DNA of 64,000 bases from Phyto melanocephala (Eukaryota; Arthropoda; Insecta; Diptera; Rhinophoridae). The first letter of the stretch is position 1, and each line of letters opens with the position of its first letter. The DNA is taken from positions 42,328,201-42,392,200 of the forward strand of contig OW799235.1 of NCBI GenBank assembly GCA_941918925.1, given 5' to 3'. The notes below the pieces were generated by a model. It had not been told where the DNA came from and searched no databases. It worked only from the letters and a program-made list of their open reading frames with translations. Positions 25,311 to 35,656 of this stretch are shown here, piece by piece. A program made the translations under genes and the position numbers.

Positions 25311-25655
25311 ATGTTAAATTTAAAGTTTAATTTACCTGAAATTAAAGTGGCGTTTTTATTGCATTCTATTTCAAAATATGCTTGGTTTATCATTTTTGAA
25401 CGCAAATCAAATTGTTCGAAAAATATGAGGTGTTCTAATATATATACATAAAATTCTTATACAATATTATATATGTATGTATGCTAAAATCAAAGGCAAT
25501 TTTAAAGTTAAATTCAACGACTTCCTGGGATTATATTTCAAAATATGCTTTGTTTAGCACTTTGAACGTTAATCAAATTGGTTAAATAAATCGAATTGGT
25601 TAAAATTATGAGGCTTTCTCAATAAATATTTTGAAAATAATTTTTAATTTGGAAA
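25311..25655 (+). repeat. Degenerate ~180-bp direct duplication upstream of the small zinc-finger ORF
   Basis: Two diverged copies of a segment, near 25316-25445 and 25498-25630. Both contain 'tttcaaaatatgct', 'ttgaacg..aatcaaattg' and 'atgagg'. They lie immediately upstream of the small ORF at 25656 and could hold its promoter. I see no other structure. Confidence 0.5.
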
Positions 25656-26012
25656 ATGGACTCAAAGTTGAAGTGCGAGTTTTGTCACTGTGTTTCTTTT
25701 TTGAATGTCGCTAATAAAAAAAGACATTTTTTAAAATTTCATAATTTTGCCTTTAAAAAGGCTAAAAGTTTTAAAAAACTAAAACCATCCTCATATATAA
25801 CAGATATATCAGCATGGCTACCAACAACATCAACCACATCAACAGCAGAACAATCAACAACATTATGAGCTGCACCACCATCAAACCATGTTGAATGTTT
25901 TGATTCAGCAGATAGATCAACAACATCATCAACTGCAGTGCCATCATCATATGAGCAATATATGGATGAGGATGGTGACCAAATCTTATTAGCCTTAAGT
26001 TTAGATTTTTAA
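25656..26012 (+). pseudogene. Small C2H2-finger protein, frame split by one TGA
   Basis: Residues 7-29 form a classical C2H2 finger (C7, C10, H24, H29), followed by a Lys-rich stretch and a Thr/Ser-rich linker. An in-frame TGA at 25866-25868 stops it after 70 codons. The same frame then stays open for another 47 codons with similar composition and an acidic end (YMDEDGDQ, LLALSLDF) before TAA at 26010-26012. An AATAAA-type signal follows near 26022. The sustained frame suggests one recent nonsense change, or readthrough. The product is not recognised. It converges with the minus-strand gene whose stop is 99 bp away, so the pair may be one mobile cassette. Confidence 0.5.
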
Positions 26013-26110
26013 GAAACAAAGAAATAAAACAAATGATTTAATATTTTTAGATTAAAAAAATGTATTTTTATTTATTTACTTTATGGTAGAGGTTTTTAGC
26101 ATTTAAATTC

Positions 26111-26472
26111 TTAATTGTAGTTTAATTCAAATACTGCTAGACCATTTGCTGATTGTCGACCTTTGTAAATAATTGTCCACACTTTATCATTCATTTCAGA
26201 TAAGTATGGATCTTCTTTATTTAAAAATTTTGTAATTCTTTGAGGAAGATAAAACCATTTATTATTATCCAAATATGCTATGACTTTTGATCCATATTGT
26301 GATTCCTTCCACTCAAACCTTAGGACTTTATATGGTTGATGTAGGGGGATATCATCAATTTTTGTATACTGAGGTATTAAACCTTGGGCAATATTTATTA
26401 TTTGATCATACATCTAAAATATTTTAAATAAAATTAGAAAAAACTTCCAAATATGATGCGATTTCTTACCAT
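26111..26472 (-). CDS. Small uncharacterised protein with a 56-bp intron
   Basis: Exon 2 (26413-26111) gives 100 residues starting MYDQIINIAQG. Upstream is ATG|GTAAGAAA (ATG at 26472-26470, intron 26469-26414) and the acceptor ATTTTAG, so the mature start is probably one Met earlier in the same frame. The protein is about 100 residues with a pattern of beta-strand-like segments (YKVLRFEWKE, YGSKVIAYL, KWFYLPQRI, VWTIIYKG). It resembles, from memory, small 'YG...V...FLPxR' proteins scattered in invertebrate genomes, often near mobile DNA. A nucleic-acid-binding OB-like fold is a guess. An AATAAA-containing 3' flank lies on the minus strand near 26060. Confidence 0.5.
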
Positions 26473-26726
26473 TTTATTAAGCATACTTTTAAGTATTGAT
26501 TAGACTAATGAGGAAAAATATTATCATTATCGTTCTTTTTTATCTAAAGGGTGTTTTTTTAAGCCCGAAAGAACTTGAAATTGTAAAAAATAACACAAAA
26601 AATTAAATTGTAATCAAAATTTTTTTTTTATTCGAAAGATCAATACGTGACATTAACATTTGAAAATGATTTCGGGCATATGGGCACCGCGGCTGTTCTT
26701 GACGAAGCGCATTCTGGACGTCCGTT

Positions 26727-27221
26727 GTTTTATCGCAAAATTGTGTTCAGCGATGAGGCGCATTTTTGGCTTAACGGGTTTGTTAATAAGCAAAATTGCC
26801 GCATATGGAGCGAGACCAATCCACAAGAGACCCTACAGACTCCATTACATCCAGAAAAATGCACCGTTTGGTGCGGTTTTCACGCTGGTGGCATCATCGG
26901 ACCTTATTTCTTCAAAAATGAGGCCGGAGCTCGCGTTACGGTCAATGGAGATCGTTACCGCACCATGATCAATGATTTTTTGTTTGAAAATATGGATGAC
27001 ATTGATCCGGAGGAGATGTGGTTTCAACAGGATGGCGCTACGTGACATACGGCGAACGCAACCATCGAATTATTGAAATCAAAATTTGGCGACCTGTCAA
27101 TTGGCCTCCAAGGTCGTGCGATTTGACACCTCTCGATTATTTCCTGTGGGGCTACGTGAAGTCACTGGTTTATGCCCACCACCTGGATAACGATCTTGCC
27201 GCGATGTGGTGGCTTAAGTGA
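26727..27221 (+). pseudogene. Mariner-type transposase catalytic core (broken)
   Basis: It has the DDE/D core of the Tc1/mariner superfamily: FSDEAHFW, then FQQDGAT near 27024-27042, then a stop, then NWPPRSCDLTPLDYFLWGYV. The N-terminal DNA-binding half is absent. About 24 upstream codons in frame are antisense copies of the C-terminus and should not be counted. The frame runs into LINE sequence after 27174, so the last ~15 residues are foreign. Confidence 0.75.
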
Positions 27222-27587
27222 CAGCTGTGGTACCTATCTCAGGGGCTGATTTTTAGTAGACGAGATACTCGTATCTCGCTACTCGAAGTCGGTCAATGAG
27301 GCATGTGCTAAAAGCGGTCATAACAAAAGGTTATCCAATCCCATCCTATTCTCCCTTTTCCTTAACCTCCTCTTACTCCTCCTCCCTCTCCCCCACTTGT
27401 AAGGTTAAGGTGGTAGGAAGCAGTGCCGAGAACCTGAATAGCTAGTTAGTGGATAAAGAGGACTAGTCGTTAACAGCTCCACTCCGGTGCCTATGACATG
27501 GGCCGGTTGTATTACTCGTCCAGTCCACGTACGCCGTCACTGTGTGGATGGTCCATCCCCTTACGTGCTCACTCGTGGGACCAAAAT

Positions 27588-28778
27588 ATGAATGAAACAA
27601 ATAATGAAAAAAACACACAGAAACTGGGAAAAATTAAATCGGATGAGTTGGGTATCTCATCTGAAGACGACCTTCTGGCCTCTAGCCAAGAGACGTTGGT
27701 CGACTTATTAGGCAGAGAGGGAGCCAGTCATAGCACCCTGCTGCCCTCCAACACCCCTTCTAATACCCTTCAACTCGACGTCATGGCTGACGACAAATTG
27801 AAGAGGAGGAAACAAAGAAAGAGGAGTCAGAATGACATCCTCAAAGCTAAATACAATAAGGCGGTTTTTATTCTTGGCAAGATAGCCAAGAACACCGCCA
27901 ATGGTATTCCCCATGAACGCGACGAGGAAGATCGCGTCAAATACCAGGCTGTGGTAGATGAGTACCTTAAGTTTAAGGATTCCTTACCCAGCACATCTAA
28001 AGAGGCAACTACTGAGGTGAGGTCCAAGCGAAACCGATCTTAGACAGAGGGAGGTAAATCGCCCAAAAGGAGAAAGGTCGCCGATAAAAAGACCACTCCG
28101 GGACTAGCCACGAACGCTACGTCGACATCTGCCAGGCGCCCCTTTAATGAAGTGGTAAAAGACCATCTCATTCTGGCCCTGGCAAACGAAAAGGATGGTG
28201 CCATCAGTCCTGTAGTAACAGAATGGGGTGCCATAGAGTCTAAACTAGCAGAGCTCGTTATGGATTACGTGCTCACTAGTAAGACTGGACAGGCTCCCTG
28301 TTTTGACTCCGGTGAGATACACCGGGGCTACAGGGTAATCAAGTGCTTGGACGGGTTCTCAAAGGACTTTCTCAGCAAGTGCATCGCTCAGATTAGCGGT
28401 GACTGGGAAGGCTTAAGTCTTAAGCTCATCCCTGCTGAAGAGATTCCAATGAGACCTCGGGCAAGGATTTGGTTACCAAAGATGAAGGCCGATGCTCAAA
28501 AGATGCTGGAGTGTCTGAAGATTCAGAACCCTAGTATCCCTATGGATGATTGGTTGATCATCCGCACCGAGCAGGGTGATAAACACACTTGCCTCACCCT
28601 CGCCATCACCGAATCGGCAACAATGAAGCTCGAAAAGACGGGCTTCAAACTGTTTTTCGGTGTGCGGGAAGCAAAGGTGAAGGTATTCCGACCAACAGGT
28701 TCAGGTGAAGCGGATGTCGTTGAAGCCGCTAACGCTCTGCTGTCTGGGATGAACCTCTCGGAACCATCCAATAAATAA
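27588..28778 (+). pseudogene. LINE ORF1 (gag-like), one internal TAG
   Basis: The frame begins at ATG 27588 (an upstream in-frame ATG at 27498 is possible). It shows an acidic/Ser-rich N-terminus and a basic stretch (KLKRRKQRKR). TAG at 28041-28043 interrupts it. The frame continues with another basic stretch (SPKRRK) and a C-terminal globular domain (about 28152-28778: GDWEGLSLKL, IWLPKM, KTGFKLFFGV). That domain resembles the ORF1 domain I know as DUF4780. ORF1 proteins of this group bind element RNA. TAA at 28776-28778 lies 4 bp before the ORF2 ATG. Confidence 0.75.
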
Positions 28779-28782
28779 CAGA

Positions 28783-31700
28783 ATGGCACTTAAAATAGTC
28801 CAAATTAATCTGCAGCACTCGAAATGCGCTACAGATAATCTTCGGATGCTCTTAGCTGAGGAGGATCTGGACATTGGACTATTGCAGGAACCCTGGGTAG
28901 TCAACTCGGTGGTAAAAGGGTTCCCGTCCTCATTATACAAAGTACTCTACGCAATAGATTGTGGTAAGCCTAGGTCATGTCTTATTGCCAAGGGGAATAT
29001 TAACATTTTTCTTTGTACGCAGCTTAGCTCAGCGGACCTTGCAGTTGCAAGGGTCGAACTGCCAAACAGAGAAAGCTTCATAATTGCCTCGAGCTACATG
29101 GCGCATGAGAAGCCTGCTCCGCCAGTGGAAGTGAGTAATCTCCTAGCCTCAATCGGGGTATCTGACGATATAGTCCTGGGCTGCGATGCCAATGCAAGGC
29201 ACACGATCTGGGGCAGCACTGAGATTAATGAACGTGGTGAGTATACCCTTGATTTCATTAATACTAACAAGTTAAGTATATGTAACTCTGGTAACACCCC
29301 AACATTTATTTTTCCGAGTTCGGTTAATTACAATGGATGGGAGGAGGTACTGGACATTACACTCATGAATAGTAAGTCTAGGATATCAGTTGATAGGTGG
29401 AGGGTATCCAGTAAGAGGTCTTTTTCCGATCATAACTGGATTCTCTTCGAGATTAGACTTCGTGACGAGATTACGACACCGCATTTTCGGAACCCAAGAA
29501 GAACTGATTGGTTTAAGTTCAATGGGGTCGTAAAGCGTAAATTGGGTAAACTGCCAGTTATCGAAGATTCGATAACTGGTCTCGAGGAAATGGAGAAGTG
29601 TTTCAGCAACGTTATGGTGAAAGCCTTCGAAATTTCCTGCCCTATGACGAAGGTTAGGAAAACCTTCCCTCCATGGTGGAGCTCGGAGCTCTCTGGCCTT
29701 CGGAGGGAGGCACGTAGGGCCTTTAATAAATGTTATGAAAGCAAATCGTGGCAGCCGTACCGCAATAAGCTGAAGGCTTATAAGAAGGCTATAGCGGCCG
29801 CAAAAAGAAGTTCATGGAGAGACTTCTGCGGATCTATAGACAGCACTAGGGACACAGCGCGACTTAGTAAGATTCTAGCCAGGGATCAGTCAACTCCGAC
29901 CTATATAAAAAGGGAAGATGACTCCTGGTCTGAATCTTCGGCTGAATCCCTTGATATCCTTATGAACACTCACTTTCCGGGATGCAGGGAGGTTGATACG
30001 GGAATCGTGAGTGCGGATAGGACCCATTCCGTGGTCGATGGGAACATATTTTCTTACGAGAGAATCTCGTGGGCGATTGATAGTTTCTCCCCATATAAAT
30101 CACCTGGACCTGATGGAATTCTGCCACGTATGTTGCAGAGTGCCAAGGGATATGTTATTCCCTGGCTCCAGAGGATTTTCATGCTCTGCCTATCTCTAAA
30201 TTATATTCCTGGGAATTGGAGAAGGGTCAGGGTCGTTTTTATTCCGAAGATCGGAAGGAGAAGTCATGATAGTGCGAAAGACTTTCGTCCGATTAGCCTT
30301 TCATCTTTTCAGCTTAAAACACTGGAACGACTCATCGACTCTCATATCAGGCAGCGACTGGAGGGAACGACGCGTTTGTCGGGCAATCAGCATGCCTATC
30401 TTAAGGGACGCTCTACGGAGACGGCTCTACATGAGGTCGTGGGGACTATAGAGAGGTCTCTCGAATTCGGGCAGTATACTATGGCAGCCTTCTTAGATAT
30501 AGAAGGGGCCTTCAATAACGTAACCACCCTTGCGATTCAGCATGCCCTCACTGGTCTAGATGTTGAGGAGTACATCAGCAACTGGCTAGTGTCCATGCTG
30601 AGCACAAGGGTGGTTATTGCTAATCTTGGTAACACCACTATGTCAAGGCTAGTGGAGAGAGGTACACCTCAGGGCGGTGTGATCTCTCCACTGCTTTGGC
30701 TTATTGTTGTTAACAAGATTCTTATTGAACTGGACAATAGCTTAATAAAGGTCGTGGCTTATGCGGACGATGTTGTGATACTGGTATCGGGACTGTTTCC
30801 GGACGTGATTAGTGATATCATGTCCGACGCCTTGAGATTACTAAGAAACTGGGCCACGGACAGCGGTCTAGTAGTAAATCCAAGCAAAACGGAACTGGTA
30901 CTGTTCACAACAAAGACCAAGATTCCAAGCTTCAGACCACCGAGGTTAGGGAACTGCGAAATTCCCCTATCGGATAGGGCGAAATATCTGGGTATTATCC
31001 TGGACTCTAAATTGTCATGGAAGCTGAACGTCCAGCACAGGGTGAAGAAGGCTACGGTGGCCTACTACACGTGTCGTGGGATGTTTGGTAGGAAATGGGG
31101 ACTTACCCCCAACATGATTAAATGGATGTATACGGCCGTAGTACGTCCGATTCTCACTTATGGATCTCTGGTATGGTGGACTGCAACAGGGCGTAAGTAT
31201 GTTGTGGACCAGTTGTATAGAGTACAGAGATCGGCGTGCATTGGGATAACGGGAGCGATGCGAACTAGTCCTTCGGAGGCGCTGAACACTATGTTGCATC
31301 TCGTTCCCATAGATATTCATATATTGGCCACATCCGCAAGTAGTGCGGTGAGGCTTAATGCGACTGGATGTTGGAGGTCGAGGACGTATGGCCATGCGAG
31401 TATATTGGCCACGCTGCCTTCGAGCGTGAATCAACCCTCTGACTATATTACGCCCTACATGGATTTTGATGGGGCGTTCAGGGTTCTTATTCCCTCCAGG
31501 AGAGAGTGGAATGGGGGTCGCCTTTTGGGGAGTTTTGACACCAGGATCTATACTGACGGTTCGAGGATGGAATGTGGTGTTGGATCTGGTGTCTTCTCTG
31601 ATGGACCGGAGATTGAACTCTCCTTCCGTCTTCCGGATGTTGGCAGCGTTTTTCAGGCGGAAGTACTCGCCATCAGGGAAGCATGTAGGATACTGAATGA

Positions 31701-32373
31701 CGGGAATATCCACGGGAGCATTGGAATATTTGTCGACAGTCAGGCGGCACTCTTGTCACTCAGGTCATACATTATTACGTCTAAATTAGTTGGCCAATGT
31801 AGAAAGGAACTGTCAAGGCTTGGTCAGCGGGCTGAGGTTACTCTAGTTTGGATTCCTGCGCATAAGGGCCACTATGGTAACGAGCGTGCTGATGAGCTAG
31901 CCAGGGGAGGATCTGCTCTGGATATCTCTAATGCAATTGCAGTTGCAATCCCGTTGGGGACTATTAAGAGCAGAATCTCCAGACACTTTCTCCGGAAGGC
32001 TGATAACAGGTGGCGTGGGCTGAGCACGTGTAAGGTGGCACGGCTTACGTGGCCCTCTTTTGATGCACGACGTACATTGCAACTTACCAGTCGGAGTCGG
32101 AGGGACATATCGAGGTTGCTGGCGGTATTGACGGGTCACTGGATGTTAGGCAAACATGCAAGTCGGCTCGGACTCCCATCGAACGACCATTGTCGCTGTT
32201 GTCGGGATAGAGAGAAGGAGGAATCGGTTTTCCACTTTCTCTGCGAATGTCCTGCACTGGCGGCTAAGAGACACAGATTTCTGGGCGAACATATACTAGA
32301 TGGCCTCTCTGCGATATCTGAAGTTGGACTGAATTATCTACTGAGATATCTCAGGGCCACGGGGTGGATCTAG
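28783..32373 (+). CDS. LINE ORF2: AP endonuclease, reverse transcriptase, RNase H
   Basis: 1196 intact residues. The N-terminal APE-type endonuclease shows QINLQHSK with N9, LLQEPW with E36, GCDAN near 127-135 and a later SDHNWI. The reverse transcriptase has PGPDG, FIPKIG, FRPISL, FLDIEGAFNN, RGTPQGG and the catalytic YADD at 660-663. RNase H has IYTDGS with D925, FQAEVLAIREA, FVDSQAA and WIPAHKGHYGNERADELA. A C-terminal zinc-knuckle-like CRCCR...FHFLCECPA starts near residue 1137. It performs target-primed reverse transcription of its own RNA. Start choice: the ATG lies 4 bp after the ORF1 stop, and the endonuclease motif follows at once. All key residues I can check are present, so activity is plausible. 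Confidence 0.93.
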   Translation: MALKIVQINLQHSKCATDNLRMLLAEEDLDIGLLQEPWVVNSVVKGFPSSLYKVLYAIDCGKPRSCLIAKGNINIFLCTQLSSADLAVARVELPNRESFIIASSYMAHEKPAPPVEVSNLLASIGVSDDIVLGCDANARHTIWGSTEINERGEYTLDFINTNKLSICNSGNTPTFIFPSSVNYNGWEEVLDITLMNSKSRISVDRWRVSSKRSFSDHNWILFEIRLRDEITTPHFRNPRRTDWFKFNGVVKRKLGKLPVIEDSITGLEEMEKCFSNVMVKAFEISCPMTKVRKTFPPWWSSELSGLRREARRAFNKCYESKSWQPYRNKLKAYKKAIAAAKRSSWRDFCGSIDSTRDTARLSKILARDQSTPTYIKREDDSWSESSAESLDILMNTHFPGCREVDTGIVSADRTHSVVDGNIFSYERISWAIDSFSPYKSPGPDGILPRMLQSAKGYVIPWLQRIFMLCLSLNYIPGNWRRVRVVFIPKIGRRSHDSAKDFRPISLSSFQLKTLERLIDSHIRQRLEGTTRLSGNQHAYLKGRSTETALHEVVGTIERSLEFGQYTMAAFLDIEGAFNNVTTLAIQHALTGLDVEEYISNWLVSMLSTRVVIANLGNTTMSRLVERGTPQGGVISPLLWLIVVNKILIELDNSLIKVVAYADDVVILVSGLFPDVISDIMSDALRLLRNWATDSGLVVNPSKTELVLFTTKTKIPSFRPPRLGNCEIPLSDRAKYLGIILDSKLSWKLNVQHRVKKATVAYYTCRGMFGRKWGLTPNMIKWMYTAVVRPILTYGSLVWWTATGRKYVVDQLYRVQRSACIGITGAMRTSPSEALNTMLHLVPIDIHILATSASSAVRLNATGCWRSRTYGHASILATLPSSVNQPSDYITPYMDFDGAFRVLIPSRREWNGGRLLGSFDTRIYTDGSRMECGVGSGVFSDGPEIELSFRLPDVGSVFQAEVLAIREACRILNDGNIHGSIGIFVDSQAALLSLRSYIITSKLVGQCRKELSRLGQRAEVTLVWIPAHKGHYGNERADELARGGSALDISNAIAVAIPLGTIKSRISRHFLRKADNRWRGLSTCKVARLTWPSFDARRTLQLTSRSRRDISRLLAVLTGHWMLGKHASRLGLPSNDHCRCCRDREKEESVFHFLCECPALAAKRHRFLGEHILDGLSAISEVGLNYLLRYLRATGWI

Positions 32374-32794
32374 TACCCTTACTCTTGGATTTTATTCTGA
32401 GATACACTAGAAGCTGACGAGTGATGTGGTCCTGTCAAAACGGAGTCATACAGACTCTACTTGACTGTTGGCGTGCAGCGAACTACCACGATAACCAACC
32501 AACCAACCACTGGTTTATGCTGATAAACCAGCAACAATTGACGCCTTGGAGGCCAGCATTGTTCGTGTTATTCGTGACATACGGCCAGCAGTGCTCGAAA
32601 AAGTGGCCCAAAATTGGACGTCCAGAATGCGCTTCGTCAAGAACAGCCGCGGTGCCCATATGCCCGAAATCATTTTCAAATGTTAATGTCACGTATTGAT
32701 CATTCGAATAAAAAAAAAATTTTGATTACAATTTAATTTTTTGTGTTATTTTTTACAATTTCAAGTTCTATCGGGCTTAAAAAAACACCCTTTA

Positions 32795-33479
32795 TTATAA
32801 TCTATTTTAATGCAACTTGAGTTTATTTCCATATATTTTTTTATTCAATCCCTCTTTACTATTTTAATAAAAATCACTCAAACGATAATTTTCTCTTTAA
32901 TTATTCATCTTTAAAAAATAAAATTCATCTTTATGGAAAACTATTATTCATCTTTAAAAAATAAAATTCATCTTTATGGAAAATTATAATTACATTCAAT
33001 AAAAATTATTTTCTCTTAAATTATTCATCTTTGAAAATTCATCTCTTAACATTCTTATTTAAACAATTTTCCACATACATTTTCTAAAACATGTAAAACA
33101 TGTAAGTTTGTATGCACATATTTATATATGTAAGAATTTATATATGTATTTACAAATAATAATTTACCTTTGCATTTTCTCATATTACAATTTTAAAAAA
33201 AATTTTAACAACAAAAAAATCATCCGTATGAGTAAATTGCACAGACAATAAAAAAATTTTAATTGAAACTTGAGACAAACAAACCAATAACAAAATGCAT
33301 ATCAACCAAAAATTAAAAATCAGCCTTATGGAAATTACCATTGGGATGAATATTTTAAATTATTAACAAAAATTCATCCTTATGGGAAATTACCATTGGG
33401 ATGAAAATTTAAAACAAAAATTCATCCTCATGGAATCTCCATAAGGATGAATTTGGTGTCCCAGAAAGCCCACAAATAT
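32795..33479. other. AT-rich spacer with short direct repeats
   Basis: It contains degenerate short repeats built on 'attcatctttaaaaaataaa' (32900-33050) and 'attcatccttatggga' (33320-33450). There are no ORFs. Confidence 0.5.
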
Positions 33480-34118
33480 ACTACTACTCTAAAATATGGT
33501 ACTCTTTTGGTATCCTATGTTACTTCCAAACACATAAAGCAAGGAAAAAAAAATTTAAACTGTATTATTTAATCCGCAAAAAATATTAATAAGATTTTGG
33601 CACTTCTTTTAAATTTGCATGTATATAGGGTAAAAAATTTCCCTATTTTTGTTACTTTTTTTAAAAAGAAACTTTGTTTATATTATTCAATGTTACAGAT
33701 TTAGATAATTATTATTGCCTAATAGAATATGCACAATTATTTAGGTGAAATTTAAGGGGGCAATAAAGGTACCAAAAATAGGCAAATACTGGAATATGTG
33801 TATAATTCCTAATAACAGCGCAAATTTTCATAAAATTTTTAATTGGGATTTTAACAGACATAAAAAATTATGTAATTTAGTAAAAATTTAAACAAATTCA
33901 TAACAGGGTAGAAAGGGGGAAATTCGAAAAAACAGTTTGGTACTTTTTAAAACATAATTACTTTTATGCAAAAAAGAGTAAATTTACTGACTTTAAATCG
34001 TGTCTATTAAAATATTTTGTTACCTAGATATTTGAACATTTTAACTTGGAATTTGGAACTTGGACCATAAATGTACTTTTTTGCATTTCTATGGTACTTT
34101 TTGCATTTTTAACGTTTA
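33480..34118 (+). repeat. Helitron-like family copy, left part
   Basis: This matches, in opposite orientation, the head region at about 6350-6930 ('ttacttccaaacacataaag', 'atttaaactgtatta'). It then enters the 116-bp tandem region near 34060 and is cut at 'aacgttta' by the TIR element that follows. Confidence 0.65.
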
Positions 34119-34264
34119 GTCGAAGGTCACACACGACGATTTTAATTGCCCAACTTTTTCCATATTTTCTTTTGAACTTGCTTTTATGTTCACACAAGAC
34201 GATTCCTTTGGCGATTTTTCTGTTTTGTTTAGCTTTTATTTTCTTACAAATTGTCATTTGTGCC

Positions 34265-35656
34265 CAGCGTTGCCATAATCATGATTTTGTCATATTTTTA
34301 AGGATTTTTTTTTTTGCTAAAATAAGATGTATGATTTTTTCCCCCCAATATAATGATTTTTATTTTTAGAAATTGTATTTTTTTTGTTTTAAGTTGTAAA
34401 TACGAAACATAATTTTTCTACAATTCTTATCAACAATCAATTTTTTAAACAATAAAGTTTTATATCAGCTTGTTGCAGGTCTGTTAAGAACAGGTAGAAC
34501 TCTATCTGTGTTTTTAAAGTATATTCTCAACATAATAAACAAAGTAAACATAATTTTTGAAACCACATCTTCTCAAATACAAAGAATTTACGATGAATGC
34601 AATGTCTTTATCTTAAAATTTTAGATAATTTTATAAAACCATATTACGTTAACATCAATTTAATTAACGAACTTGATTTTTGAATTGTTTCGTTTACAAA
34701 ACGAAGATATTTATTTGGGCGTGTATGTAAAACAAAAAAAAAATTCCAATCTTAAACTTGGAAAAAATGAAAACAAAAATTTCTTGAAAATTGTACTTCA
34801 TTTTACATTAAGTTTTGTAAGCAAATACTGAAACGATTTGATTTAACCATAATTATTTAAAAGAACTTTTTTTTTTAATATTTTGTCTTGACCCTTTAAA
34901 AATAATTAATAGAAAAGTAGCTTCTTTAACAGGTTTAATACAAAACTTTTCAAATTTATTCAATTGATAAGAATGATGTTCAAAACTTAGAAGACGAGTT
35001 TAGAGAACTACGTCTTCTCCACTTTGACTGGTCTGAAGTCTGAAAAATAACTCGAAATGACAAAATCTTAGCTTTTCCGACCCTGTCAAAATTTGTCATA
35101 TTTCTTCTGCAAATGTTGAACGAATATTTTAAGTTTTAAATAGAAATAGATTAGATAACAGCACTGTTAAGGGTATATTATATTCAAAAGAATACTTTAA
35201 GTTAAACGATTGTTCATGCTATAATTTAAAAAATATATTAAGGTATAAATACAAATATGAAACCTATTCTGTATAATAATAATAATAATAATGATTCCTA
35301 AAATACTTTAATTAATATGTAATTGTTAAATGTATGATTGTTTTTTATTTTAAAACATTCAAGTTTTTTATGTTTCTACATTTCGAATGATAGATATGCA
35401 ATTTGAATATATTAATATACTATTCACAAATTGCTATATGAATATGTATATATATTTTAATATCAATTTAATATATTTTTTGTTTTAAATAACATATATA
35501 ATAAGAAAACAGTTTTCTAAATAAATTTTTATTGTTTTTTTTTTTTGCGATTGTAATAAAATGTTTGAATTAAAATAATTCGATGATTTTCTTCTTCAAA
35601 ATATGATTTTTTTGCTCTTAGTGATGATTTTCTCTCCAAAGCTTCTGGCAACGCTG
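34265..35656. mobile_element. hAT-like transposon relic
   Basis: The ends CAGCGTTGCCA and TGGCAACGCTG are typical hAT TIRs. The interior at about 34990-35129 contains fragments of the hAT C-terminal dimerisation domain in the plus direction: LEDEFRELRL, FPTLSKFV and, in another frame, SANVERIF (35106-35129). No 8-bp duplication is preserved (flanks tttgtgcc / cattatcc). It is heavily decayed. Confidence 0.55.
34990..35129 (+). pseudogene. hAT transposase C-terminal fragment
   Basis: FPTLSKFV lies just before SANVERIF, as in the hATC dimerisation domain. At least one frameshift separates them and the rest of the domain is unrecognisable. The short Glu/Arg/Leu-rich stretch upstream fits the region before that domain. 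Confidence 0.5.

Larger units (their letters stand above)
27176..32507 (+). mobile_element. RNase H-type non-LTR retrotransposon (LOA/I-like), nearly full length
   Basis: The element is flanked by 'cactggtttatg' (with a possible further C) at 27163-27174 and 32508-32519. It has a 5' UTR, ORF1, ORF2 separated by 4 bp, a short 3' UTR and an (AACC)n tail at its 3' end. Length is about 5.33 kb. ORF2 is intact and ORF1 has a single stop codon, so this is the youngest-looking large element in the window. The RNase H domain after the RT rules out Jockey/CR1. LOA is my preferred clade. Confidence 0.85.
26547..32792 (+). mobile_element. Mariner-like DNA transposon, internally deleted, split by a LINE
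   Basis: The ends AAGGGTGTTTTTTTAAGCCC and their inverse lie between TA duplications (26545-26546, 32793-32794). The inverted arms are about 180 bp, because the left arm is an inverted copy of the element's own 3' coding end. Real transposase sequence starts near 26727: FSDEAHF carries the first catalytic Asp, FQQDGAT the second, and DLTPLDYFLWG the third. A stop at 27043 and a short deletion break the frame between the second and third. The LINE at 27176-32507 interrupts after 'cactggtttatg', and the transposase C-terminus continues at 32508-32686. It is inactive. The shorter relative at 49255-49842 shows the uninterrupted version of the LINE target. Confidence 0.85.

Noticed and set aside
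25236..25451. 71-codon frame of alternating Tyr/Ile
   Set aside because: It is produced by the (TA)n microsatellite.
26647..26720. N-terminal start of a mariner transposase (MTLTFENDFG)
   Set aside because: These codons are an antisense copy of the transposase C-terminus lying in the inverted arm.
31015..31713. 232-codon minus-strand frame inside the LINE
   Set aside because: It is antisense to intact RT/RNase H codons and has no motif.
34046..34369. Hydrophobic 107-codon frame that looks like a membrane protein
   Set aside because: It runs across two element junctions (34118/34119 and 34264/34265). Its hydrophobicity comes from T-rich repeat DNA.
34265..35656. 8-bp hAT target duplication
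   Set aside because: The flanks (tttgtgcc and cattatcc) agree at only three positions, so no duplication is claimed.
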